Assembly: GCF_041245805.1 (NCBI RefSeq)
Contig: NZ_CP162490.1
Location: forward strand, 3,511,001 to 3,575,000
DNA length: 64,000 bases
Origin: Xanthomonas sp. DAR 34887
Lineage (GTDB): Bacteria > Pseudomonadota > Gammaproteobacteria > Xanthomonadales > Xanthomonadaceae
Direction of reading: 5' to 3'
A program made the translations under genes and the position numbers. The notes under the pieces are model-generated. The model had not been told where the DNA came from. It searched no databases and worked only from the letters and a program-made list of their open reading frames with translations. Below, one piece after another: positions 34,813-43,513 of this stretch (positions within the stretch are counted from its first letter, which is position 1; each line of letters opens with the position of its first letter).

Positions 34813-36501
34813 ATGATCGTCGGCATTGACCTCGGCACCACCCATTCCCTGATCGGCGCCTACTCCCAGCAAGGCAGCCGCCTGTTTCCCAACGCGCTCG
34901 GCGAATTGCTGACCCCGTCGGTGGTCAGCGTCGACGACAGCGGCATCCTGGTCGGTCAGGCCGCGCGCGATCGCCTGGTCAGCCACCCGCAGCGCAGCGT
35001 GGCGGCGTTCAAGCGCTGGATGGGCAGCGACCGCGAGACCGTGCTGGGCGAGCATCGCTTCCGCCCGGAAGAACTGTCGGCGATGGTGCTGCGTTCGTTG
35101 CTGGCCGATGCCGAAGCCGCACTCGGCGAAAAGGTGCGCGAAGCGGTCATCAGCGTGCCCGCGTATTTCTCCGATGCCCAGCGCAAGGCCACCCGCGCGG
35201 CCGGCGAACTGGCCGGCATCCGCGTCGAGCGGCTGATCAACGAACCCACTGCGGCCGCCCTCGCCTACGGCCTGCAGGAACGCCAGGGCCATGGCCGTTT
35301 CCTAGTGCTGGACCTGGGCGGCGGCACCTTCGACGTGTCGATCCTGGAGATGTTCGAAGGCGTCATCGAGGTCCACGCCAGCGCCGGCGACAACTTCCTC
35401 GGCGGCGAGGATTTCCTGGACGTGCTGCTGCAGGCGTTTCTGGCCGACCATGCGCTCGCGCCGCAGGCGCTGAGCGTGCAGGAGAGCGGCCAGCTGCGGC
35501 GGCGGCTGGAAGCGGCCAAGCGTGCGCTGTCAAACGGCCAGGAAGCGACCGTCGAGATCGGCGTGGCCGGTCAGGCCTTGCACTGGACGCTGCACGAGGA
35601 ACGCTTCAACCACCTGGCCGAACCGCTGGTGCAGCGCATGCGTGCGCCGCTGGAACGAGCGATGCGCGATGCGCGGCTGCAGCCGGCGCAGTTGGACGAG
35701 ATCGTGCTGGTCGGCGGCGCGACGCGGATGCCGCTGGTCGCCAAGCTGGTCACGCGCATGTTCGGACGGCTGCCGATGCGCCACATCAATCCCGACCAGG
35801 CGGTGGCGCTGGGCGCGGCGGTGGCGGCCGGAATGAAGGCGCGCAATGCCGCGCTGGAAGAAGTGATCCTCACCGACGTGTGCCCGTATACGCTCGGGAC
35901 CGAAGTCGCCTCGCGCGACGCGCAAGGCCAGCTGCGCACCGGCCTGTTCCACCCGATCATCCAGCGCAACAGCACCGTACCGGTCAGCCGCGAGGACGAC
36001 TTCTACCCGGTCCACGACGAGCAGGAACACCTGGTGATCGACGTCTACCAGGGCGAGAGCCCGCTGGTGGCCAAGAACATCAAGCTCGGCGAATTGCGGG
36101 TGGCGCTGCCCAAACACCTGCCCAATGCCGAGAAAGGCGTCACCGCCCGCTTCACCTACGACAACAACGGCCTGCTGCAGGTGGAGGTGACCGAACACCA
36201 CAGCGGCCTCAAGCACGAGCTGATCCTGGAGCAGAATCCCGGCCTGCTCGGCGCCGAGCAGATACGCGAACGGCTGGCCGCGTTGCAGGCGCTGAAGATC
36301 CATCCGCGCGAGCAGCAGGACAACCTGAGCCTGCTGGCGCGCGCCGAACGCATGTACGAGGAATACCTGGACCTGCGCGAACAGATCCAGGCCTGGATCG
36401 TCGCCTTCCGCGGCGCGCTCGACACCCAGGACCTGCGCCTGATCGACGACTACCGGCAACGCCTCGGCGAGGCGCTTGACGCACTGGAGCAGCGCGCTTG
36501 A
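34813..36501 (+). CDS. hscC: Hsp70-family chaperone HscC
   Basis: 562 residues: phosphate-1 GIDLGTTHSLIG, phosphate-2 LVLDLGGGTFDVS, connect motif EPTAAALAYGL, adenosine motif VLVGGATRMPLV, and a beta-sandwich substrate domain (FYPVHDEQEHLVIDVYQGE). The size and C-terminus without the DnaK lid tail are those of HscC, a specialised Hsp70 with J-protein partners DjlB/DjlC in E. coli. The ATG at 34813 gives the canonical N-terminus. Its stop overlaps the TTG start of the following J-protein gene. Confidence 0.9.
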   Translation: MIVGIDLGTTHSLIGAYSQQGSRLFPNALGELLTPSVVSVDDSGILVGQAARDRLVSHPQRSVAAFKRWMGSDRETVLGEHRFRPEELSAMVLRSLLADAEAALGEKVREAVISVPAYFSDAQRKATRAAGELAGIRVERLINEPTAAALAYGLQERQGHGRFLVLDLGGGTFDVSILEMFEGVIEVHASAGDNFLGGEDFLDVLLQAFLADHALAPQALSVQESGQLRRRLEAAKRALSNGQEATVEIGVAGQALHWTLHEERFNHLAEPLVQRMRAPLERAMRDARLQPAQLDEIVLVGGATRMPLVAKLVTRMFGRLPMRHINPDQAVALGAAVAAGMKARNAALEEVILTDVCPYTLGTEVASRDAQGQLRTGLFHPIIQRNSTVPVSREDDFYPVHDEQEHLVIDVYQGESPLVAKNIKLGELRVALPKHLPNAEKGVTARFTYDNNGLLQVEVTEHHSGLKHELILEQNPGLLGAEQIRERLAALQALKIHPREQQDNLSLLARAERMYEEYLDLREQIQAWIVAFRGALDTQDLRLIDDYRQRLGEALDALEQRA

Positions 36502-38063
36502 ACTGGGCGTTGCGGCGGCTGCAACTGCCGCCGGATGCCGACGAAACCGCGATCAAGCGCAGCTACGCCAAGTTGCTGCGCCAGCATCGCCCGGACACCG
36601 ACCCGGAAGGTTTCCAGCAACTGCACGCGGCCTATCAGGCCGCGCTGGCCTGGGCGCGAGCGCGCGGCGACGATGCCGATGCCGACGACGACGACGACGT
36701 TGAAGAAGTTGAAAACGTCGAAAACGTCCAAACCGACAATGCTCCTGCCGCTGCGATGGCCGCGCCCGCCGCTGGTGATCCTCGCATCAGCGCCGGCGAT
36801 GACGACGATCGCCACGACGCACCATCGGATCCGGCGACCGCGTCGGCCACGCACAGCGACTTCCCCGACGGCCACCGGCCCCACCCCGAGACCGAGGATC
36901 GCGACGCACACCCGGCGCAGCATCCCCCGCTGACGCCAGCACCGCAGGCCGCGGCAGCTACGCCACCGCCATTCGACCCCGACGCCCTGTGCGACGACCT
37001 CCTCGCCGTGGCCACGCGCGCCGAGCCGCAGGCGCTGCAGCAGTGGCTGGAGGAGCAGCCTGCGCTGTGGTCGCTGCGCGACAAGGCGCAGATCGGCTGG
37101 CTATTGAGCCATCGATTGCAGCAGCAGTTGCCGCCGATCCAGCGCGGCAATTTCGCGATCCTGCTCAGCTTCTTCGGCCTGGACGACATCGCCGCCGGCC
37201 CCGCGGCGCAGGCCTTGCCGATGCTGCAGGAGCGCCTGCACCTGGCCTGGGAAATGCAGCCGGAAAATGCCGAGGCACTGGCGCGGCGGGTGTATCCCGC
37301 CACCGCCGAGGAATATCGGGTGCCCGCGCTGATGCGCCAGCTGAGGCGTCCGTTCACGCTGCCGCAGGCGCTGTGGGCGAGCCTGATGCCGGGGCGGCCG
37401 CTGGCGCTGCGCCGATTGCTGCTGCGCCTGGATCAGGGCCGTCTGCATACCCTGCCCGCGCCGCTGGAGACGCAGCAGCTCGAGTTCTGGATGAGCGCGA
37501 CCGAGGCCGGCTACCTGACGCGGGCACGGCTGCAGGTGGGCCTGGCGCGTTGCGTCGCGGGCTCGGCGCTGCTGGCGTGCGTGCTGATCCTGTTCACCGC
37601 GCTCAGCGCCTGGTCGGCAGAGCCGGTGCCGCTGTCCTACGCCGTGTCGCGCAGCGGCCTGATCGCCTTGGCGATCGTGGCGCTGTGGGCCGCGTGGCTG
37701 CTCGCCGGCACGCTGCTGCGCTGGCAGGGCGACGCGGAGTCGGACATGCGTTCGCCGGCGCCGCGCTGGCTACGCTGGTCGTTCGTTCCGCTGCTGGCCG
37801 GCATCGGCCTGGGCATCAGCGAGATCCCCGGGCAGCAGCTGACCGGCAGCGCCGTCGCCACCATCGCCCTGCTCGTGTCGATCGTGCGGCTATGGCGGCG
37901 CAGCGGGCGCCCCTACCGCCCGAACAGCGCCATTCTCTGGCTGGCTTTCCTGAGCTACAGCATCGCCCAGTCGCTGCCGGTCCCGCTCAGCGCGGCGCTG
38001 GCGCTGGGCCTGTGGGCGTGGGACCTGCTGCGCCATCGCCGGCTGCGCTGGCGGCGTTCCTGA
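36498..38063 (+). CDS. membrane J-domain protein, HscC partner
   Basis: 521 residues. N-terminal J-like domain (ALRRLQLPPDADETAIKRSY, LLRQHRPDTDPEGFQQLHAA) in which the HPD loop reads HRPD at residues 30-33. An acidic and Pro-rich linker (about 57-150) leads to an uncharacterised helical region and three to five membrane helices at the C-terminus (for example SALLACVLILFTALSAW, SGLIALAIVALWAAWLLAG). The start codon is TTG at 36498, inside TTGA of the hscC stop, so translation is coupled. It fits the DjlB/DjlC (HscD) role of membrane-tethered co-chaperone. Confidence 0.82.
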   Translation: MNWALRRLQLPPDADETAIKRSYAKLLRQHRPDTDPEGFQQLHAAYQAALAWARARGDDADADDDDDVEEVENVENVQTDNAPAAAMAAPAAGDPRISAGDDDDRHDAPSDPATASATHSDFPDGHRPHPETEDRDAHPAQHPPLTPAPQAAAATPPPFDPDALCDDLLAVATRAEPQALQQWLEEQPALWSLRDKAQIGWLLSHRLQQQLPPIQRGNFAILLSFFGLDDIAAGPAAQALPMLQERLHLAWEMQPENAEALARRVYPATAEEYRVPALMRQLRRPFTLPQALWASLMPGRPLALRRLLLRLDQGRLHTLPAPLETQQLEFWMSATEAGYLTRARLQVGLARCVAGSALLACVLILFTALSAWSAEPVPLSYAVSRSGLIALAIVALWAAWLLAGTLLRWQGDAESDMRSPAPRWLRWSFVPLLAGIGLGISEIPGQQLTGSAVATIALLVSIVRLWRRSGRPYRPNSAILWLAFLSYSIAQSLPVPLSAALALGLWAWDLLRHRRLRWRRS

Positions 38064-38153
38064 ACGCGAGCCGATGGCAAGCGCAGGCATTGACGCCGAC
38101 TGCATGTGTGCCCCCCTAGGCTGCGCCGCATCAACCCGCAATGGAGAACGCGC

Positions 38154-38513
38154 ATGAACAAGACCCCGATCGCGACAGTGGCCTTGCTGGGCGCCCTGGC
38201 GCTGGCCGCCTGCCAAGGCCCGGAAGCGCAGCAGGCGCAGCGCGACGCCAAGGTCGCCGCCGAGCAGACTGGCGAAGCAGCCAAGGAAGCCGCCAACCAA
38301 GCGGCGCAGACCGGCCACGAAATCGCCGCCGATGCGCGCGATGCAGCGCACCGCGCCGCCAACTCCGAAGCGGTGCAGGATGCCTCGGCCGCTGCCAAGG
38401 AAGCCGCGGCCGATGCCAGCGAAGCCACCGCCAGCGCGGCGCAGAAGCTCGCCGACAAGGCGCGCGAGAACGCCAACGAAGATCCGCACAACGGCGACAA
38501 AGAGACGCATTGA
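38154..38513 (+). CDS. Ala-rich small lipoprotein (second)
   Basis: 119 residues with a lipobox LAAC (LLGALALAACQG) and a helical Ala/Glu/Lys-rich mature part (QAQRDAKVAAEQTGEAAKEA, ADASEATASAAQKLADKARE). It shares the plan of the lipoprotein at 34.3 kb, on the other side of the hscC operon. GGAGA precedes the ATG at 38154. Function unknown; the repeated heptad-like Ala pattern suggests a coiled coil. Confidence 0.78.
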   Translation: MNKTPIATVALLGALALAACQGPEAQQAQRDAKVAAEQTGEAAKEAANQAAQTGHEIAADARDAAHRAANSEAVQDASAAAKEAAADASEATASAAQKLADKARENANEDPHNGDKETH

Positions 38514-38709
38514 TCGCACCATCGCCGCACTCGCGCATTGCGCGAGTGCGGCCGGCAGCGTAGCGGCGCCGCGAACGGCGCCGCCGCGCCGCCCAAGCAA
38601 GTCCGGCGTCACCGCGCCGATGTCGCAATCCGGCCGCGCCGCGGCGTGACCCACGCCACCTTTCGCACGCGCGGGTTCTGCCGCTCCGGTCCCTGGTTAC
38701 AATTCCCCC

Positions 38710-40419
38710 ATGTCGACGTTCCAACGCGTGCGGATCAGAACCCGCCTAGCGCTTCTGTTCTCCGCCCTGGTCTTCGTTTCGATCGGGTTCGGGGTGTTTA
38801 CCGGCGCACAGCGTTCGATTTCCGATGCGGCGCGCGTGGCCCACACGCACCAGGTGCTGCGCAGCATCGACGAAGTGCAATCGACCCTGCTGCAGGCCGA
38901 AACCGCGGCACGCGGCTACGAGCTCACCGGCAATCAGGCGTACCTGAGCAACTACCGCGACAGCGCCGAACGCATGCCGCGGCACCTGGCGCAACTGCGC
39001 GACCTGGTCGTCGACAATCCGGCGCAGATCGCGAACCTGGACATCCTGCAGCGCCTCGTGCGGGCGCGGCTGACGCAGATACAGCAGATGCTGGAGATCT
39101 ACCAGCGCGACGGCTTGGACGCGCTGCAGCGGGCGATGGCGCCGAGCGTGTTCAAGGATTCCAGCGCGATCCGCGACCAGGTGCAGCAGATGACCGAACT
39201 GGAGCAACAGCTGCTGCAGAGCCGCGACCGTTCCAACCAGCGCAGTTCCGATCTGCTGCTGGCATTGGCCCTGGCCGGCATTCCGTTCGGCCTGGGCAGC
39301 GTGGGCGTGGTCTATGCGCTGCTGTTCCGCGAATTGCGCAGCCGCAGCAACGCCGAGCAGGCCGCCTCGGTCGCCAACGAGAAGCTGGCCGCCAGCGTCC
39401 GCGACATGGAACGCACCAGCGCCGACCTCAATGCGCTCAGCCGCTACACCGGTCTGCTGCAGAGCTGCATGGACCCCAAGGAAGCGCTGGAGGTAACCGC
39501 GCGCATGCTCGCCGCGCTGATGCCCGACGCCGGCGGCAGCGTGTACCTGCTGCGTGCCTCGCGCGATCGCGCCGAATCCATCGTCGCCTGGGGACAGACG
39601 CCGGTGCGCAGCGAACCGGCCGTGGCGCCCGAGGAATGCTGGGCGTTGCGCCGCGACAAGGCGCACTTCGTGCACGCGCAGCGCCACGACTCGGCATGCG
39701 CGCATCTGCTCGACGATCCGCAGGCGATAGGCGCCAGCAGCGCCTGCATTCCCTTGTCCGCGCAGGGCACGCAACTGGGCTTCGTGTTCCTGGCCGGCCC
39801 CGGTCCCGGACCGCTGCCGCGCATCGCCATCGCCGAGGCGGCCGCCGAGCAGCTGTCGTTGGCGCTGAGCAACCTGCGCCTGCGCGAATCGCTGCGCCTG
39901 CAGTCGATCCGCGACCCGCTCACCGGCCTGTTCAACCGCCGCTATCTGGAGGAATCGCTGAACCACGAACTGGCGCGCTGCGCACGCCGCTCGGCGCCGC
40001 TGTCGCTGCTGATGCTGGACGTGGACCACTTCAAGCGCTTCAACGACCTGCACGGCCACGGCGGCGGCGACAGCCTGCTCGCCGCGGTCGGGCAACTGCT
40101 CGCCTCGCGGCTGCGCGGCGAGGACATCGCCTGCCGCTACGGTGGCGAGGAATTCACCGTGATCCTGCCGGAAACCGATGCGGAAACGGCGCTGGCGATC
40201 GCCGAGCAGATCCGCAGCGCCGCGCAGCAGATGAGCACCACGCTGGACGGCAAGGCGCTGCCGGGGGTGACGCTGTCGATCGGGCTGGCCAGCTATTCGC
40301 GCGACGGGGTGGTCGCCACCACCCTGCTGCGCAAGGCCGATGCGGCGCTGTACCGGGCCAAGCGCAGCGGCCGCAACCAGGTGCAGCAGTTCGATCCGGC
40401 GCTGGACGGGATGGGCTGA
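38710..40419 (+). CDS. diguanylate cyclase with CHASE3 and GAF domains
   Basis: 569 residues. Two membrane helices (LALLFSALVFVSIGFGVF at about 13-30 and LLLALALAGIPFGLGSVGVV) flank a periplasmic CHASE3 domain with RGYELTGNQAYLSNY. A GAF domain follows (about 245-385), then GGDEF: DPLTGLFNRRYLEE, MLDVDHFKRFND and active site RYGGEEF. The inhibitory RxxD site is present (RGED, five residues before GGEEF). Predicted to make c-di-GMP in response to extracytoplasmic and cytoplasmic cues. Confidence 0.93.
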   Translation: MSTFQRVRIRTRLALLFSALVFVSIGFGVFTGAQRSISDAARVAHTHQVLRSIDEVQSTLLQAETAARGYELTGNQAYLSNYRDSAERMPRHLAQLRDLVVDNPAQIANLDILQRLVRARLTQIQQMLEIYQRDGLDALQRAMAPSVFKDSSAIRDQVQQMTELEQQLLQSRDRSNQRSSDLLLALALAGIPFGLGSVGVVYALLFRELRSRSNAEQAASVANEKLAASVRDMERTSADLNALSRYTGLLQSCMDPKEALEVTARMLAALMPDAGGSVYLLRASRDRAESIVAWGQTPVRSEPAVAPEECWALRRDKAHFVHAQRHDSACAHLLDDPQAIGASSACIPLSAQGTQLGFVFLAGPGPGPLPRIAIAEAAAEQLSLALSNLRLRESLRLQSIRDPLTGLFNRRYLEESLNHELARCARRSAPLSLLMLDVDHFKRFNDLHGHGGGDSLLAAVGQLLASRLRGEDIACRYGGEEFTVILPETDAETALAIAEQIRSAAQQMSTTLDGKALPGVTLSIGLASYSRDGVVATTLLRKADAALYRAKRSGRNQVQQFDPALDGMG

Positions 40420-40619
40420 GGCCGATCGCGTCGCGATGGGGGCGCAATGCGCCTGGTGCCTGCCCCCAGGCCGGCGGATACGGCACGGCCTCCGATTCGA
40501 TCGCGCTGTAGCCGCGGATCCGATCACGGACGACGAAGCACGTTTTAGCGATAGTTGTCACAAAACCTGCGTGGTAGAGCGGCGATAGTCCGGTTTCCCC
40601 CGACTGGAGACGTCTGCGC

Positions 40620-41165
40620 ATGTCCATCTGGAAAGATCAGGGTACCCCGCGCAAGGATGGCCTACCGCTGCCTGGCGCGCCCGGCGGCACCACGGTGCCC
40701 GAGCCGCGTCCGGCCACCGAACCGGCAGTCGCCGAGTCCGCGGTCAGCGTCGCCGCGGCCGCCCCCCTCCCCGCACGCGCCGCAACGCCGGCGGCAAAGG
40801 AGTCGCTGATCGCCGCCGACATCACCATCGAAGGCAAGATCGAAGGCGCCGGCCACATCCGCATCGCCGGCAAGTTCAAGGGCGACGTCAACGTACAGGG
40901 CGACCTGACCATCGAGACCGGCGCCAAGCTCAGCGGCGGCGTGCGCGCCAACAAGGTGATCATCGCCGGCGAGCTGGAAGGCAACATCGAATCGGCGTCG
41001 CAGGTGGAGTTGCTGGCCTCCGGCGCGCTGATCGGCGACGTCAAGGCCGGCTCGCTGACCGTGGCCTCCGGCGCGCGGATGCGCGGCCAGGCCGATTTCG
41101 GCTGGGAAGACGACAAGGGCCGCAAGGGCAACAAGCCGACCACGGAGCCCGACGCCGGCGCATGA
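40620..41165 (+). CDS. bactofilin (polymer-forming cytoskeletal protein)
   Basis: 181 residues with a disordered Pro/Ala N-terminus and a DUF583 beta-helix core from about residue 60: SLIAADITIEGKIEGAGHIR, GKFKGDVNVQGDLTIETG, KVIIAGELEGNIESAS, ASGALIGDVKAGSLTVASGA. Bactofilins form cytoplasmic filaments that localise cell-wall or surface proteins. Stop overlaps the next gene by 4 nt (ATGA). Confidence 0.93.
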   Translation: MSIWKDQGTPRKDGLPLPGAPGGTTVPEPRPATEPAVAESAVSVAAAAPLPARAATPAAKESLIAADITIEGKIEGAGHIRIAGKFKGDVNVQGDLTIETGAKLSGGVRANKVIIAGELEGNIESASQVELLASGALIGDVKAGSLTVASGARMRGQADFGWEDDKGRKGNKPTTEPDAGA

Positions 41166-41527
41166 GCACGCCGCGTCCCGGCACTCCGGGGGCGACCCGG
41201 ACCTGCCCCCACTGCAAGGCGACGATCCTGGAAAGCGCCAGCGTCTGCCCGGCCTGCAAGCATCACCTGCGCTTCGACTCGGCGGTGCTGCAGCAATCGG
41301 CGCCGACCGCGACCGTGCCGCTGCGCGTGCAGGGCACCATCCAGCATCCTGCCGACGGCACCGCGTGGGAATACACCGTGGTGGTGACGATCCGCAACGG
41401 CCGCGGCGAGGAGATCAAGCGCCAACTGGTCGGCGTCGGCGCGATGCTGGACGGCGAAGAACGCAGCTTCACCTTGTCGGTGGAAGCGACCCAGGCCAAG
41501 GGCGGCAAGCGCGGGACGCGGCATTGA
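41162..41527 (+). CDS. zinc-ribbon hypothetical protein coupled to bactofilin
   Basis: 121 residues. A zinc ribbon C15-x2-C18 and C29-x2-C32 (TCPHCKATILESASVCPACK) is followed by a beta-rich domain (PLRVQGTIQHPADGTAWEYT, VVVTIRNGRGEEI). The ATG overlaps the bactofilin stop (ATGA), so the two are made together and probably work together. Function unknown; a bactofilin-associated adaptor is an inference. Confidence 0.8.
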   Translation: MSTPRPGTPGATRTCPHCKATILESASVCPACKHHLRFDSAVLQQSAPTATVPLRVQGTIQHPADGTAWEYTVVVTIRNGRGEEIKRQLVGVGAMLDGEERSFTLSVEATQAKGGKRGTRH

Positions 41528-41538
41528 GGCCGAGATAG

Positions 41539-41737
41539 CCCCTCTCCCACCGGGAGAGGGGTTGGGGTGAGGGTGCGGCGCGAAAGCGTCTCGCGGCGTT
41601 TGGTGGCACGAGGCTGCGCCCGTACCCTCATCCGCCCCTGCGGGCACCTTCCCCGAAAAGGGGGCCATGGTCCCGAGGGGAGAAGGAACAGCCGAGCCCC
41701 TCTCCCACCGGGAGAGGGGTTGGGGTGAGGGTGCGGC
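41539..41737. repeat. pair of identical 41-bp direct repeats with internal hairpins
   Basis: 41539-41579 and 41697-41737 are identical: each has the hairpin CCCCTCTCCC-ACC-GGGAGAGGGG followed by TTGGGGTGAGGGTGCGGC. Between them lies a related inverted unit (CGTACCCTCATCC at about 41621) and a CCCCGAAAAGGGG hairpin. The family also occurs at about 12191-12225. Located between convergent genes, where the hairpins could terminate transcription from both sides. Confidence 0.88.
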
Positions 41738-41760
41738 AGCTCGCTATGTCACACCACCAA

Positions 41761-43401
41761 TCAGGGCAACACCTGCGCCAACACCTCCTCCACCGGCACC
41801 TCCGCGTCCAGCGTTCCGAACGCCAGCCCGTGCGCGCCGGCCAGGCGACTGCGCACGAACGCATCGGCAGCGGGGCTGCCGCTGCGCAACAGCAGCGCCG
41901 CCTGCAAGGCCAGCGCGATGCGTTCGCTGATGCGGCGCGCGGCGTATTCGTCCACGTCGCCGTTGCCGGCCAGCGGCGTGCGCAGCGCATCCAGCGCCGC
42001 GTCGTAGTCCGGGCTGAGGCCGGCCGCCGTCTCCAACTCGGCCAACAGCGCCGCCGCGCTGGCCGGCTCGCGCGCCAGCGCCCGCAGCACGTCCAGGCAC
42101 TGGATGTTGCCGCTGCCTTCCCAGATCGAATTCAATGGCGCCTGCCGGTACAGCCGCGGCAATATCGATTCCTCGACATACCCTGCACCGCCCAGACATT
42201 CCTGCGCTTCGTTGACGAAGGCCGGCGCGCGCTTGCACAGCCAATACTTGCCCAGCGCGGTGGCGACGCGCGCGAACGCGGCTGCGGCCGGATCGCGCTC
42301 AGCCGCATCCACCGCGCGCGCCACGCGCATGGCGAATGCGGTGGCGGCCTCGGATTCGATCGCCAGATCGGCGAGCACGTTGCGCATCAGCGGCTGCTCG
42401 ACCAGGCGCTTGCCGAACGCCACCCGGTGCCGCGCGTGATGCAGCGCCTGCGCCAATGCCATGCGCATCTGCGCGGCGGCGGCGAGCATGCAGTCCAGCC
42501 GGGTCAGCATCACCATGCCGATGATGCGCGCCACGCCGCGTCCTTCCTCACCGATGCGCTGCGCCCAGGCGCCGGCGAATTCGACTTCGCTGGACGCATT
42601 CGACCAGTCGCCGAGCTTGTCCTTCAGGCGCATCAGCCGCAGCGCATTGAGCCGGCCATCGGGCAGGCGCCGCGGCAGCAGGAAGCAGCTCAGACCGCCC
42701 GGCGCCTGCGCCAGCACCAGAAAACCGTCGGACATCGGCGCGGAGAAGAACCACTTGTGCCCGACCAGCGTGTACTCGCCATCGGCGCCCAGCGGCGTGG
42801 CGACGCTGGCGTTGCTGCGCACGTCCGAGCCGCCCTGCTTCTCGGTCATGCCCATGCCCAGGGTGACGCCGGCCTTGTCGGCGATCGGCACGTCGCGCGG
42901 ATCGTAGTGCGGCGCGGCGGCCTTGTGCGCCCACTCGTGCAGCGCCGGTTCCTGACGCAACACCGCGACCGCGGCGTGAGTCATCGTCAACGGACAACTG
43001 GTGCCGGCCTCGGCCTGGTGATGCAGGTAGCTCAGCGCCGCGCGCGCCACGTGCGCGCCCGGCTGCGGCAGGTGCCAGGACAGCCCGGCCACGCCGTGGG
43101 TCTTGGCCGCATCCAGCAGTTGGTGATAGGCCGGATGGAATTCCACCATATCGATGCGTTGGCCGAAACGATCGTGCGTGCGCAGCCGCGGGCGATCGCG
43201 GTTGGCATCGAAGCCGAGCCGATACAGCGTATCGCCGGCCAGCGCGCCGTACTGCGCCAGGTGCGCGGCGAACGCCTCGCCGCCCTCGCGCGCGACCGCG
43301 GCGCGCAGTACCGCATCGTCGGCCCAAAGATCGCGCGGCTCGAACGGCGGCGGCTGGTTGTCGACCACGTGCGTGGCGAAGGCGGGCAAATCGCGTTGCA
43401 T
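41761..43401 (-). CDS. aidB: AidB-type acyl-CoA dehydrogenase (DNA alkylation response)
   Basis: 546 residues. Strong block similarity to E. coli AidB: DNQPPPFEPRDLW at the N-terminus, FHPAYHQLL, GMGMTEKQGGSDVRSN, LVGHKWFFSAP, GGLSCFLLPR, RLKDKLGDWSNASSEVEF and APLNSIWEGSGNIQCLDVLR. The flavoprotein binds FAD and, in E. coli, DNA; it is induced by alkylating agents. Isovaleryl-CoA dehydrogenase activity of AidB is weak. Start at 43401. It is divergent from a four-gene DNA repair operon, supporting a repair role. Confidence 0.9.
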   Translation of the reverse strand: MQRDLPAFATHVVDNQPPPFEPRDLWADDAVLRAAVAREGGEAFAAHLAQYGALAGDTLYRLGFDANRDRPRLRTHDRFGQRIDMVEFHPAYHQLLDAAKTHGVAGLSWHLPQPGAHVARAALSYLHHQAEAGTSCPLTMTHAAVAVLRQEPALHEWAHKAAAPHYDPRDVPIADKAGVTLGMGMTEKQGGSDVRSNASVATPLGADGEYTLVGHKWFFSAPMSDGFLVLAQAPGGLSCFLLPRRLPDGRLNALRLMRLKDKLGDWSNASSEVEFAGAWAQRIGEEGRGVARIIGMVMLTRLDCMLAAAAQMRMALAQALHHARHRVAFGKRLVEQPLMRNVLADLAIESEAATAFAMRVARAVDAAERDPAAAAFARVATALGKYWLCKRAPAFVNEAQECLGGAGYVEESILPRLYRQAPLNSIWEGSGNIQCLDVLRALAREPASAAALLAELETAAGLSPDYDAALDALRTPLAGNGDVDEYAARRISERIALALQAALLLRSGSPAADAFVRSRLAGAHGLAFGTLDAEVPVEEVLAQVLP

Positions 43402-43513
43402 GCAGCTCCCTCCCAGAAGTGCGTGCCGCATTGTGGCCGATCCGCACGCGTGCAGTGAACCGCCCGGCGTGGATTCTCATCTCCTGCACAGCGCATTGGA
43501 CACAGTGGCGGGC

